NCBI GenBank assembly: GCA_046536675.1
Contig: JAWDMK010000018.1
Location: 1-13,267, forward strand
Direction of reading: 5' to 3'
Source of the DNA: JAGDYD01 sp046536675
GTDB lineage: Archaea; Micrarchaeota; Micrarchaeia; Micrarchaeales; CABMGC01
DNA: 13,267 bases
Shown piece by piece: positions 7,167-13,267 of the stretch. The translations under genes and the position numbers were made by a program. Each line of letters starts with the position of its first letter. Position 1 is the first letter of the stretch. Below the pieces are notes generated by a model, which made no database searches, had not been told where the DNA came from, and saw nothing but the letters and a program-made list of their open reading frames with translations.

Positions 7167-7968
7167 TTCCCTCACTCTTTTCAGCCAAAAGGTTCTTGGC
7201 TATGCTCTGCATGTAGCCTGAAGGCATATTGTTTATAATGTAGTTTATCCAGTCTCTTCCGAACGGTATGAAAACACTTATAGTAGCACCTTTCTTGAGC
7301 CATTTGCTCATCTTCTTCTCGCTATAACCTAATTGAAATTCAAAGATTAAAGACTTTTTGTAGCCATTCCCCTTGCTCTTTATAAGCTTTTCTGCAAAAG
7401 CTTCATTCTGTGCAAGTATAACAACCTTAGCCTTGCTGCTCAGCTCTTTTATCGCTTTTTCCTCCTTCTCCGCCTCTCCCTTCTTTCCTGAGCATATAAC
7501 CTTTAGCATGCTAAGCCTTTCTTTCTTGAAATAGTCCAATGCGCTCTCTGCATTTTTGAAGGCTATGCCAACGCCTTTTTCGTGTGCGATCTTGTTTATT
7601 ATGCTAAGCTCTTTCTCGTTGCCTTCGAACCATAAAAATACACCATACCTATTTCCAAACTCTATGAGCTTCTTTGCGTTCTCAATAGCATTATTGCTTG
7701 ATAAATTGCTTCCAAGCTGCTCTATCGGAACATGAACGTTTGCCTTTAAGCCTAGCCTTGAAAGCTCTCTGATAAGCTGCAGGTATGTTGCTGTTATATA
7801 ATTGCTCTTTGCAATATTTTTTGGCGCATCGCTAAGAAAGGTTATAGATGCAAGCAAGCCTTTTGCGTTAAGCTGCTTAGCCTTCTTAAGCGCAGAGCTC
7901 ATTGTATTGCCGGCTATGTGCTTCTTTATGAGCCTATGCGCAATCTTTGCAACGAATGATTCTTCCAA
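7150..7968 (-). CDS. Proline-dehydrogenase-like barrel protein with degenerate active site
   Basis: A 272-residue protein with the layout of monofunctional proline dehydrogenase (FAD enzyme, proline to pyrroline-5-carboxylate; about 300 residues): HRLIKKHIAGNTMSSALKKA (11-30), KQLNAKGLLASITFLSD (31-47), YLQLIRELSRLGLKANV (62-78), EQLG (83-86), GVGIAFKNAES (132-142), LIFEFQLGYSEKK (207-219), VFIPFGRDWINYI (232-244), IAKNLLAEK. Key residues are changed: VKLTQLG reads VPIEQLG (P81 for Lys), the IDME strand reads LWFE (W113 for Asp), and the Arg-Arg pair after the GxxWYPY motif reads Asn-Asn (246-247). Proline oxidation is therefore doubtful. The start is taken as TTG 7968 with GTGAT three bases upstream; no ATG lies in frame upstream and the helix before AGNT is needed. 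First gene of the minus-strand train, overlapping the SDR. Fold call moderate-to-good; function unknown. Confidence 0.68.
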   Translation of the reverse strand: MEESFVAKIAHRLIKKHIAGNTMSSALKKAKQLNAKGLLASITFLSDAPKNIAKSNYITATYLQLIRELSRLGLKANVHVPIEQLGSNLSSNNAIENAKKLIEFGNRYGVFLWFEGNEKELSIINKIAHEKGVGIAFKNAESALDYFKKERLSMLKVICSGKKGEAEKEEKAIKELSSKAKVVILAQNEAFAEKLIKSKGNGYKKSLIFEFQLGYSEKKMSKWLKKGATISVFIPFGRDWINYIINNMPSGYMQSIAKNLLAEKSEGNEKKR

Positions 7969-7998
7969 AGCATCACTAAAGATTAATTCAGAATTATC

Positions 7999-8008
7999 AT
8001 TTAAAATA
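7999..8008 (-). promoter_or_regulatory. TATA-like box for the minus-strand gene train
   Basis: TATTTTAAAT on the minus strand, centred near 8003. Initiation about 26 bases downstream, near 7978, would give a leader of about 10 bases containing GTGAT before the TTG start at 7968. It sits in the 58-bp gap after the MidA-like gene and is the only clear promoter before tRNase Z, so it may drive the whole train. Read-through from the MidA-like gene is also possible. Confidence 0.45.
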
Positions 8009-8026
8009 CTTTCTCAAAATTAAGCC

Positions 8027-9346
8027 TTATTTTCTGCGAGAAGCAATAACATCCATGAATGGATTTACAATCGGATAATCCTTGCAAAGGTTGTAAAGCT
8101 CTTCTGCTACATTTCTTTTAGCTTCATCTTGCATTATATCTATTCTATACTCACTATCGGGTGCAGTGAAGCGCGAATGAGAGTCTAGGTCAAAGCTTCT
8201 GAAAACATTTTTCAATAAAGAGAGAAGCTCCTTGTTGATATTATGTGCATTTATATTAACACCCGGCATATGCTTGCTTATCTTTTCAAGTAGCAATCTC
8301 TTTTCCTCTTTTGGAGTTGCATTAAGCGATGCCGCAATCTCAAGCAATGATATCTCTTTTACTCCAGTATATTCATTTACAAAGAACCTGTGCGGTATTG
8401 CCTGAGCATCAAAGCCTTTTTGCTCAAGGGCGAAAATAAGCTGTTGCAAATTAACATCAGTGGTTATCTGCACCCCGCTCTCTTCAATGCTGCAATAAAG
8501 AGCTGAAGGCATTAAATTATAGCCATAGATGCGCCTTAGGTTGTGTGCAAGCTTTAGAGGTACAGGTTTCCTTATAAAATAGTCATGAATAAAGATATTG
8601 CCTTCATAAGAGAGAAGCCTGCTTATATTTTCTACTAGCTTATCAAGCACAGGGGAGAAGGTTACAGCATAGCCTTCTTCTAGCTTGCCAGATTTGAGCA
8701 TGCTTTCATAATCAGCAAGCATCTTCGCCTCTTCATCACTAAGCTTTCTAAAGCCATTTGCTGCAAGCCGAATCTGTCCATAGTTTGGATCGAATATTAT
8801 TTTATATAGAACTTCATAGTAAGTATCGCCAATTCTTGTTACAACCATTTGTGGCAGATCATCTACAAGTTCATTTAATATCGCCATAAAATTATTGCCA
8901 CCAACGCTACTTAATTCTCTGTTGTTAAGTACGTCTGCTACGTAGAATTCTGTTGTAAAGAGGTTAGAGCTTTTATTCTTATACTCCTCACTTGCTGCCT
9001 TTATAGCAACAGGAGAAATATCCACTATTTTGTATTCTATATTTTCTGCAATATTTGTACTGTTTCTTTTGTCTATATATTTTAAATATAAGTAAACTTT
9101 CTCTGCAAAATATATTCCTCTAGCGCCTAGCTCAACAACCATTATTGTCCTGTCCCTGCCATTGTTTGCATTATCTAATAATGTATTATATAGTAAAGAT
9201 AGGAAATAGGCAAATGCTTCTGGGTACTTGTTGCCCATCGCCTCTGTTTGAAAAGGTAATTCAACATTCTCCTTGTAGTACTTTTCATTTATCTCGGTTG
9301 CTGTCGAGTCATCTATTTGTATATCCTTTAGCCTTAAATTGTACAT
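8027..9346 (-). CDS. Divergent MidA/NDUFAF7-like SAM-dependent methyltransferase
   Basis: A 439-residue protein resembling the MidA/NDUFAF7 (DUF185) class of Rossmann methyltransferases. Seen: a PFQTEAMGNKYPEAFAYFL entry segment (31-49), VVELGARGIYFAEKVY (70-85) at the SAM motif I position with Arg in place of the middle Gly of GxGxG, YKIVDISPVAIKAA (105-118) at the acidic strand 2, FYVADVL (134-140), and the family-type ILNELVDDLP (156-165), comparable to NE(L/V)LDALP, followed by VVTRIGDTYYEV. Later GNIFIHDYFIRKP fits the strand before the usual DYG. The last ~130 residues have no obvious match. NDUFAF7 methylates an arginine of a complex I subunit, but no respiratory gene is in this window, so the substrate is open. 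ATG 9346 appears leaderless. Could be another family of class I methyltransferase. Confidence 0.6.
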   Translation of the reverse strand: MYNLRLKDIQIDDSTATEINEKYYKENVELPFQTEAMGNKYPEAFAYFLSLLYNTLLDNANNGRDRTIMVVELGARGIYFAEKVYLYLKYIDKRNSTNIAENIEYKIVDISPVAIKAASEEYKNKSSNLFTTEFYVADVLNNRELSSVGGNNFMAILNELVDDLPQMVVTRIGDTYYEVLYKIIFDPNYGQIRLAANGFRKLSDEEAKMLADYESMLKSGKLEEGYAVTFSPVLDKLVENISRLLSYEGNIFIHDYFIRKPVPLKLAHNLRRIYGYNLMPSALYCSIEESGVQITTDVNLQQLIFALEQKGFDAQAIPHRFFVNEYTGVKEISLLEIAASLNATPKEEKRLLLEKISKHMPGVNINAHNINKELLSLLKNVFRSFDLDSHSRFTAPDSEYRIDIMQDEAKRNVAEELYNLCKDYPIVNPFMDVIASRRK

Positions 9347-9368
9347 ACTTTATAAAATTCGCAATCTT

Positions 9369-9378
9369 GTTTAAAAAT
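9369..9378 (-). promoter_or_regulatory. TATA-like box for the methyltransferase gene
   Basis: ATTTTTAAAC on the minus strand, centred about 28 bases before the A of ATG 9346. This predicts a leaderless transcript, consistent with the lack of any Shine-Dalgarno. A closer TTTATAAAG-like stretch (9348-9357) is only a few bases from the ATG and would put the transcription start inside the gene, so it is not preferred. Confidence 0.45.
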
Positions 9379-9623
9379 ATTCCTTTATCTTTGTTTACAA
9401 AAGAGTTAAAAGCTTAAACTTAGTATATGTAAAGGGATAAGCTAGAGAAAAGGTAGCGATTAAGCAAGAACGAAAAATAAGAAATGAAAAGCAAATGAAA
9501 AAAAGCAGTAAACTGCAAAAAATAGTATTTCGTCGAACCGATGCGTGGATAAAAGAAGTTAAATATAACATTTGACGAAATTTAAGATTTAATTTATAAA
9601 TTAAAAATTAAATAAAACATAAG

Positions 9624-9635
9624 GTATTTAAATAC
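9624..9635 (+). promoter_or_regulatory. S-layer promoter: palindromic TATA box
   Basis: GTATTTAAATAC is a perfect 12-bp palindrome containing an archaeal TATA element, with purine-rich AAGG just upstream where the TFB element would be. Its centre predicts a start near 9655, leaving a leader of about 25 bases before ATG 9680. S-layer genes are usually among the most strongly transcribed, which suits a strong symmetrical box. Confidence 0.6.
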
Positions 9636-9650
9636 TATATCTTAATGAAT

Positions 9651-9677
9651 TATCACAAAAAAATGTTTTAAGTGATA
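9651..9677 (+). promoter_or_regulatory. Leader hairpin of the S-layer mRNA overlapping its ribosome-binding site
   Basis: TATCAC (9651-9656) is exactly complementary to GTGATA (9672-9677) across a 15-base A/T loop. The right arm contains GTGAT (9672-9676), the presumed ribosome-binding sequence, three bases before the ATG. The left arm falls at the predicted transcript 5' end. The stem is weak (two G-C pairs), so it may be regulatory, stabilising or incidental. Confidence 0.4.
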
Positions 9678-9679
9678 GT

Positions 9680-12600
9680 ATGAAAAGCCTAAACGCAAAG
9701 AGGATAGCTGCTGTGGCAGCTAGTTTGCTGGTAGGTCTTGCCTTGGCAGGATCTGTCAGTTTTAGCAACATACCAATAATAAACAGCGCTGGCCAACCAG
9801 TAGTACAGATCGTTGTTGGTTCACAGGCAAAGCCAAGTGACGGTGTGGTTGCGGCAAACATCGCTGCAGTAATAGGAAACTTGGCATACACATCAACGCC
9901 TGTAACAGCAACAGTAAACGGCGCAGGTGCATTGTCATGCAGCGTCACAACACCAACATGCACATTAACAAACAAGCAAGTATACCTTGGCGTACGCGGC
10001 TTGGTAGCACCAACAGGAAGCTATGAGATAAGTGCATTGATCGGTTCAGTGCTCAACGGCGGTGTATTCTCAACAGGCAATCTGGTGAATACAAAGTCCC
10101 TTGATAGCACAGGCACTTACTCATTCGCAAAGACAGGAACAGGACCATATTCAATCCCTTCAACATCAACGCCAAGTCCTTATGAGGGAGTAAACAACTA
10201 CATACCAATAACAGCTGTAACACCATCGCAGAATGGCGGCGGAGTATCATTCCCTTCATTCACAACCTATAATACAATAAATAATAACTACTTAGATAAC
10301 CTAGTTGGCATAACAAATGCATATGTCTCTGGCTTAATGAGTGCAAGTGGTCCATATTCAGCAACAGAAGAGCTATTCATAAGCGGCTTCCCAGTATATG
10401 ACCAGGCAATAAACAACTTTGCATTGCTTGATGCAAATGGCGCATACCAGATAACATTTGGTTCACCAGTTCCAATGATAAAGAACAAAGCAATAAACCA
10501 CGCACAGATAACATTCCTTGGCGAGAACTGGACCATATACAGCTACAGTGTTTCTAGCTTAACTTCCTATCCAGATTCATCGCACTTTGTAGTTGGCGGC
10601 AAACTGCAGCTTGCACAGTCAATGACACCTTTAACTACAGTCTTCGTAGGCCAGAACCTAACAAGTGGTCCATTCACAGTAAGGCTACTCGACCTTTCAT
10701 ATCCTAACAGTTCAGGCGTAAGCTCAGCAGACGTTGCTATATATAAGAATGGAATAATGTATAACCAGACAGCACTAAAGCCATACACGACAACAGAATT
10801 CAATGTAAGTGGCACACCAATATACCTATACATTGATCAGACATTCCCAGGTCTATATGCAAGCCAGAAGTGGGCTAAGATGCAGCTCTTCTCAAACATA
10901 ATAAATCTAACAAACGGTTATCAATTCAATTCCGCAAACCCAACATGGAATGTTGCCCTTAGGTGGACATCAAACCAGTCATCGTCATCAACAGTAGGTA
11001 GTTTTTCAAACAATGCTGAGCTTGAAGGCATTATAATATATGGCAACACAACAACAGGAAAATATTCTAACTACATGACATTAACACCTGGACAGAGCAT
11101 GACATTCATAACAGACCCTGCAGTATGGAAGGTAACATTTGCAGGTGACTCGCTTGGAACACCAAGCGCAGGCAATAGCAACTACGATGCATTAACCTTC
11201 TCAACAAGCTCAAGCCAAAGCTTCACATACGAGAACCTAGGAGCATCACAGAGCCCAGCAGCTCCTTATCAGTGGAACGGAGTGGCATTTAATGCACTCT
11301 CTTCTAGTGGCATACCAGCAGGAAATGTAACAGCGATAACAGAGCCGGCAAACCTCTTCACAGTTACAAGCTCTATACCAACGGCATTTACCATACCTGG
11401 CAAATCAACATCAACAAGCACATTGCTATACAACCTTGATACATACGAACTTGTTCAAAAAGCAACAGTGAAAGTGGCAAACACCGTAGGAATAAGTCCA
11501 TCAACAGCAGGTGTGAATGTAATATTATATAACCATGGAGTAAGCTCATATTACGGAAATTCTTTAGCAACTGCAGGAACACCTCTTATAGTAACGATAA
11601 GCGGTTATGATGCAAATGGTGCTCCAGCATCAACACAAGTACAGTTTACAAAATTCCTACCAACAAAGGGCGATTATGTATCTGCAACTTCATCACAGCT
11701 CTTTAGCAACATAACAAACATACAGATAAGCTATCCATTCCCATACCCAGGAGTAAATGTGATAGTTTTTGATTCAGCAAACACAGCAACAGCTGCTCTT
11801 TCAGATACAACAAACAATGTGCCGATGGCAGTCCTAGAGTATGTAGGGCCATCATTAACATACACAGCGCCTGGAGTAAGCTACAATAAAATATCTTCAT
11901 CTTCTTCATCGTCATTGCCAGTACCAATAACAGCATCATACAGCGGTGAAAGTGGTTTCTCAACGCAAATGACATTGGCACAATTAACACCAACGGCGAC
12001 TTCAGGACCAACAGCATACTTCAACTTCTACTTCCCAGAATACGATCTGCCAGCATCCCAAGCATTGAGTTCAAACATCTTGTTGCAGTTAACAAACGCT
12101 TCAACAACAACGCCACCAAGCGTAGGTTCAGCACTCTACTACCTTAACTACACACAAACACCACTTGACGTAAGCGGTGCAATCAGCTACACTTCATCTC
12201 AACCTGGTTCTAGCCCAGTGAAGGCACCAGCCGGCTTCAGGACAGAGCGTGGCTCAATGGTTGCTTCAATAACACCAACACAAGTAACATATGACATGGC
12301 AAAGAGCGTTGACATGCTACAATTCATAGTTGGTCCTGCAAACACAACAATAAGCACAGCTGAGCAGGTTAGAGGACCATTTGCAGTAGGCGCACAGGCA
12401 TTGCCAAATGTAACAATTGCAGACGTAACAGCAAACTGCACATTCTCAACAACATCATGCACAGTCAATGGAGTTAGCAACTTGACAGCAACACCAAGCG
12501 TAAGCCAGGCAATAACACCAGTAAAGCTCAATACAGCTGCAACACCACTTGCAGTACTTGACACGAATGCAAACCAGGCATCAACATTGATAGTAATTGG

Positions 12601-12796
12601 CAGCAAGTATGTAAACTCAATAGCAGCACAGATCTTCGCACAGAACCCAAGCCTTGACTCTTCATTCGGTCCAGGCTCAGTAATAGTGCAGGCATTCGGA
12701 ACAAACAGAATACTCGTTGCTGGCTACACCGCAAACGAGACAGTGCAGGCTGGAAACGAGTTCATACAGGACTTGCTAACAGCAGCAGGCCAGTAA
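9680..12796 (+). CDS. S-layer glycoprotein (Methanococcus-type S-layer family)
   Basis: A 1038-residue secreted surface protein likely forming the cell's paracrystalline coat. It starts with a Sec-type signal (MKSLNAKR, then a hydrophobic stretch 9-28). Residues about 38-70 (QPVVQIVVGSQAKPSDGVVA, then AANIAAVIG) match the N-terminal domain of the S_layer_N/S_layer_C family, and the end (about 968-1034: STLIVIGSKYVNSIAAQIF, then SVIVQAFGTNRILVAGYTA and NETVQAGNEFIQDLL) matches the C-terminal domain. Between them lies a long Ser/Thr/Asn-rich, probably beta-rich region. I count 17 N-X-S/T sequons (283 to 1019, 13 with Thr), none in the first 282 residues, fitting glycosylation by the STT3 in this window. 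Only four cysteines occur, as two C-x6-C pairs (87/94 and 920/927). No C-terminal membrane anchor or sorting tag is visible, so attachment to the membrane is unclear. Start ATG 9680 has GTGAT three bases upstream. Confidence 0.92.
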   Translation: MKSLNAKRIAAVAASLLVGLALAGSVSFSNIPIINSAGQPVVQIVVGSQAKPSDGVVAANIAAVIGNLAYTSTPVTATVNGAGALSCSVTTPTCTLTNKQVYLGVRGLVAPTGSYEISALIGSVLNGGVFSTGNLVNTKSLDSTGTYSFAKTGTGPYSIPSTSTPSPYEGVNNYIPITAVTPSQNGGGVSFPSFTTYNTINNNYLDNLVGITNAYVSGLMSASGPYSATEELFISGFPVYDQAINNFALLDANGAYQITFGSPVPMIKNKAINHAQITFLGENWTIYSYSVSSLTSYPDSSHFVVGGKLQLAQSMTPLTTVFVGQNLTSGPFTVRLLDLSYPNSSGVSSADVAIYKNGIMYNQTALKPYTTTEFNVSGTPIYLYIDQTFPGLYASQKWAKMQLFSNIINLTNGYQFNSANPTWNVALRWTSNQSSSSTVGSFSNNAELEGIIIYGNTTTGKYSNYMTLTPGQSMTFITDPAVWKVTFAGDSLGTPSAGNSNYDALTFSTSSSQSFTYENLGASQSPAAPYQWNGVAFNALSSSGIPAGNVTAITEPANLFTVTSSIPTAFTIPGKSTSTSTLLYNLDTYELVQKATVKVANTVGISPSTAGVNVILYNHGVSSYYGNSLATAGTPLIVTISGYDANGAPASTQVQFTKFLPTKGDYVSATSSQLFSNITNIQISYPFPYPGVNVIVFDSANTATAALSDTTNNVPMAVLEYVGPSLTYTAPGVSYNKISSSSSSSLPVPITASYSGESGFSTQMTLAQLTPTATSGPTAYFNFYFPEYDLPASQALSSNILLQLTNASTTTPPSVGSALYYLNYTQTPLDVSGAISYTSSQPGSSPVKAPAGFRTERGSMVASITPTQVTYDMAKSVDMLQFIVGPANTTISTAEQVRGPFAVGAQALPNVTIADVTANCTFSTTSCTVNGVSNLTATPSVSQAITPVKLNTAATPLAVLDTNANQASTLIVIGSKYVNSIAAQIFAQNPSLDSSFGPGSVIVQAFGTNRILVAGYTANETVQAGNEFIQDLLTAAGQ

Positions 12797-12809
12797 TCTT
12801 TTAATTATT

Positions 12810-12848
12810 GGGCCAATTTGGCCCCTACCTCTTTTTATTTATTTTTTT
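12810..12848 (+). terminator. Hairpin plus T-tract terminator of the S-layer gene
   Basis: GGGCCA-ATT-TGGCCC (12810-12824) forms a 6-bp G/C-rich stem with a 3-base loop, followed by T-rich runs (12832-12848). It begins 13 bases after the TAA at 12796. Hairpin terminators are less usual in archaea than oligo-T alone, and here both are combined, as might suit a very highly transcribed gene. Confidence 0.8.
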
Positions 12849-12901
12849 AACCTCTAGCTGAGCTTATATCTTATTCTCGCTTCCTTTCCAAAACAAATAT
12901 A

Positions 12902-12910
12902 TTTTTAAAT
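12902..12910 (+). promoter_or_regulatory. TATA-like box for the right-edge secreted protein
   Basis: TTTTTAAAT inside a longer A/T run, about 26 bases before a predicted start near 12932 and followed by a short leader with TGAT three bases from ATG 12945. The gene therefore seems to be transcribed separately from the S-layer gene, whose terminator lies between them. Confidence 0.45.
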
Positions 12911-12944
12911 TTTCGATTGAATAATAGTATGACCAGTTGATTAT

Positions 12945-13267
12945 ATGAGAATACCTATAATTTTATTGGCTTTCCTTCTCTTCGGCTTCGCTTTTGCAAG
13001 CGTGCCAACGCAAGTCTATAACCTACTTTCAAGCTATAATGTACCCAACTCGATAATAAACACACTAACTGCCGTTAACATAACATATTCAAACAATACA
13101 TATACTGCACTTTATAGCAACAACAAGCTCCTCTTTCTTGTAAACGATACAAGCAACAATTTTGTGCTTAATGTAACGCAAATATACCTTATAATAAGGA
13201 ATTATACGATTGCAAACAGCTACTATAGTATAAACAAAAATGTGCTTCTTAATTATATGCATGCATT
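12945..13267 (+). CDS. Secreted or membrane-anchored sequon-rich protein, N-terminal fragment
   Basis: The first 107 codons of a gene that runs off the right edge. The protein starts MRIPIILLAFLLFGFAFASV, a clear signal peptide with possible cleavage after the Ala-Ser near 18-19. The mature part is Asn/Tyr/Ile-rich with five N-X-T sequons (N45, N50, N67, N76, N86) in about 90 residues and looks like an extracytoplasmic glycoprotein. I do not recognise the family from this part; repeated alternation of hydrophobic and Asn/Thr residues (TAVNITYSNNTYTALYSNN) suggests beta strands. The ATG at 12929 is rejected because it meets a stop after three codons; ATG 12945 has TGAT three bases upstream. 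It is a plausible client of the STT3 in this window and perhaps an S-layer-associated protein. Confidence 0.7.
   Translation, partial: MRIPIILLAFLLFGFAFASVPTQVYNLLSSYNVPNSIINTLTAVNITYSNNTYTALYSNNKLLFLVNDTSNNFVLNVTQIYLIIRNYTIANSYYSINKNVLLNYMHA

Larger units (their letters stand above)
9347..9679. other. 333-bp intergenic region between the methyltransferase and S-layer genes
   Basis: A divergent promoter region. It holds the two promoters listed separately, a short GCAGT-AA-ACTGC hairpin (9505-9516), an 8-bp inverted repeat ATTTCGTC/GACGAAAT (9527-9534 and 9574-9581), an 18-bp perfect A/T palindrome (9588-9605) and a 12-bp palindrome over the S-layer TATA box. A purine-rich stretch (about 9450-9520) contains a possible 26-codon basic peptide (ATG 9495, stop ending 9575) without a ribosome-binding site, which I do not call as a gene. 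I see no tRNA, box C/D or H/ACA signature. Confidence 0.6.

Noticed and set aside
9495..9575. 26-codon basic peptide in the S-layer upstream region
   Set aside because: No ribosome-binding site, no family resemblance, and AT-rich DNA gives such short frames by chance; recorded only within the intergenic entry.
11879..11940. Run of serine codons in the S-layer gene as a microsatellite
   Set aside because: Codons are mixed (TCT, TCA, TCG), so it is a low-complexity linker and not a slippage-prone simple repeat.
12199..12606. Open frames on the minus strand within the S-layer gene
   Set aside because: They mirror the Ser/Thr-rich codons of the S-layer gene, have no promoter or ribosome-binding site, and no recognisable domains.

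Overview
The window comes from an archaeon, most likely a small-genome DPANN-type lineage (Micrarchaeota/ARMAN-like is my best guess, by inference only). The domain call is firm. It encodes geranylgeranylglyceryl phosphate synthase (archaeal ether lipids), an AglB/STT3 oligosaccharyltransferase, an S-layer protein of the Methanococcus-type N/C two-domain family, an archaeal Rqc2/NFACT homologue and tRNase Z. TATA boxes lie about 25-28 bases upstream of several starts, some apparently leaderless, and the DNA is AT-rich.

Layout. Positions 1-273 (-) hold the N-terminal part of a GT4-type glycosyltransferase running off the left edge. Divergent from it at 451-816 (+) is a small multi-span membrane protein. 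It faces the end of a long minus-strand gene train read from about 8010 down to 856: a proline-dehydrogenase-like protein, an NAD(P)-binding SDR epimerase-like protein, GGGP synthase, a truncated NFACT/Rqc2 protein, tRNase Z, tRNA-Val(GAC), and STT3/AglB. Gaps are 10-28 bp with one 17-bp overlap, so the train looks like a single operon containing a tRNA. Upstream on the same strand, with its own leaderless-type promoter, is a divergent MidA/NDUFAF7-like methyltransferase (8027-9346). A 333-bp intergenic region rich in palindromes separates it from a large S-layer glycoprotein gene (9680-12796, +). That gene ends in a clear hairpin plus T-tract terminator and is followed by the start of a secreted, sequon-rich protein (12945 to the right edge).

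Theme. Much of the window builds the cell envelope: lipid backbone synthesis (GGGPS), glycan assembly (glycosyltransferase, possibly the SDR), glycan transfer (STT3) and two probable glycan acceptors (an S-layer protein with 17 N-X-S/T sequons, and the last protein with five in its first 107 residues). A second theme is RNA and translation quality control (NFACT, tRNase Z, tRNA). The most unusual points are a PRODH-fold protein that has lost its substrate-binding residues, an NFACT protein lacking the NFACT-R half, altered catalytic motifs in STT3 and GGGPS, a tRNA placed so that tRNase Z cleavage would create the STT3 mRNA 5' end, and a recurrent GTGAT ribosome-binding signal 3-4 bases from starts, two of which are TTG. 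I did not see CRISPR arrays, IS elements, transposases or a defence system.
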